Of a DNA stretch of 64,000 nt, positions 63,701 through 64,000 are shown piece by piece (position 1 is the stretch's first letter; each line of letters opens with the position of its first letter). A program made the translations under genes and the position numbers. The DNA comes from Scylla paramamosain (taxonomy: Eukaryota > Arthropoda > Malacostraca > Decapoda > Portunidae). The notes beneath the pieces are model-generated. The model saw only the letters and a list, made by a program, of their open reading frames with translations, ran no database searches and was not told where the DNA came from. The stretch is from positions 9,661,001-9,725,000 of the forward strand of contig NC_087178.1 in the NCBI RefSeq assembly GCF_035594125.1, given 5' to 3'.

Positions 63701-64000
63701 CCAAAACGATAAATAATATGGAAATCCAAAACAAAATTACTGGAAACGTGTCTTTTAAAAGATTTACGTAGAAAAACGCTAAAACGGATGCAAACCAACC
63801 AATATGAAGAAATAGAATAACATTACCAAAAAAATATATGCAAAGCACTCTATATAAGGAAAAAAAACATAACGAAAAACGTGTATAATGAGTGTTTTAT
63901 AGTTTCACCAGAATCACAAGGCAAAAAACTCAAAAATTCGACTATATGGAGAAGTTTCTAAGATACCAAAATACTGAAACTCATGAATAACACTCTTAAT
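57796..64000 (+). repeat. Satellite block 20, orientation A, HOR array to window end
   Basis: HOR copies in the plus sense with phase marks at about 57,797, 58,874, 59,933, 61,041, 62,146 and 63,250; the spacing is 1,060-1,110 bp. Orientation flips at TCCTAATATATAGGTACCG, where a monomer ending in TCCTAATATA runs into the HOR phase mark. The monomer 5-to-3 jump recurs at about 63,675 (AAAAGGCACCAAAAAGCATG). The array continues out of the window. No gene is seen. Confidence 0.95.

Larger units (their letters stand above)
51900..64000. repeat. Palindrome P6: arms of at least 5.8 kb, 411-bp spacer
   Basis: The B arm (about 51,900-57,795) is mirrored by the A arm (58,207 to beyond 64,000). Close to the centre the paired coordinates add up to exactly 116,002 over at least 0.5 kb: 57,787 with 58,215; 57,672-57,681 with 58,321-58,330; 57,298 with 58,704. 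Further out the sum falls to about 115,900. Private variants are mirrored, e.g. GGTTAAATGATCA at 57,298 with TGATCATTTAACC at 58,692. The monomer 5-to-3 jump is mirrored at 52,240 and 63,675. The end of the window still pairs, so the palindrome is open to the right. Confidence 0.9.

Noticed and set aside
1..64000. CRISPR array, because of regular short repeats
   Set aside because: The repeats are contiguous 97-bp monomers without unique spacers, and the context is eukaryotic.
1..64000. CENP-B box, telomere repeats, rDNA or tRNA genes
   Set aside because: I noticed no NTTCG-N4-A-N2-CGGGN match, no TTAGG or TTAGGG runs, and no tRNA- or rRNA-like segment while reading. A profile search would be needed to exclude them fully.
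1..64000. Promoters, terminators or ribosome binding sites
   Set aside because: TATA-like and T-rich stretches are everywhere in this AT-rich satellite and carry no specific evidence.

Overview
This 64-kb window is almost entirely non-coding satellite DNA from a eukaryote. The building block is an AT-rich monomer of about 96-98 bp, with a recurring core like TGAGTGTTTTTGAGC, a partner box like ACCAAAACGCTAAAA, then GCATGCAAA and TATATGGG. In most of the window the monomers form a higher-order repeat (HOR) of about 1.1 kb, roughly eleven monomers, each with its own diagnostic sequence. Every HOR carries one A/T tract followed by TTCATAGGTACCGAGATGCC or a close variant. I use that GGTACC as the phase mark.

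The striking feature is orientation. Orientation 'A' has TGAGTGTTTTT on the + strand; orientation 'B' has AAAAACACTCA. The window alternates B (1-721), A (722-5,993), B (5,994-12,088), a small A piece (to ~12,400), B (to ~23,630), A (to ~43,262), B (43,263-45,425), A (to the 100-bp N gap at 50,420-50,519), B (50,520-57,795) and A (57,796-64,000). Four short micro-inversions are nested inside these blocks. The blocks form nested palindromes, with arms from 0.25 kb to about 11 kb. The outermost left palindrome appears base-perfect over 540 bp; the others are visibly diverged. Large direct duplications (offsets about 12.6 kb and 10.2 kb) lie on top of this.

Two blocks (about 23,940-28,050 and 43,263-45,425) contain the same monomer without HOR order, and look like an older, diverged layer. 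The only sequence that is not satellite is a 1.67-kb dead non-LTR retrotransposon (about 26,303-27,971), inserted in the left diverged block. It keeps the end of the endonuclease-RT linker, an SPGPD motif, the FADDT catalytic motif and a C-terminal tail, and ends in an 8-bp microsatellite (TTCTTATG)3. It has several stops and frameshifts, and part of the RT is missing. The tail and protein style recall CR1/jockey-group elements of arthropods, decapod crustaceans in particular. That is the only hint to the host, and I hold it loosely.

I see no functional gene, tRNA, rRNA or CRISPR array. The many short open frames (60-121 codons) are by-products of a monomer close to 96 bp (32 codons) that keeps some frames open. 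The window is best read as heterochromatic satellite (pericentromeric, centromeric or subtelomeric cannot be told apart), shaped by fold-back, inversion and duplication. Identity estimates are by eye.
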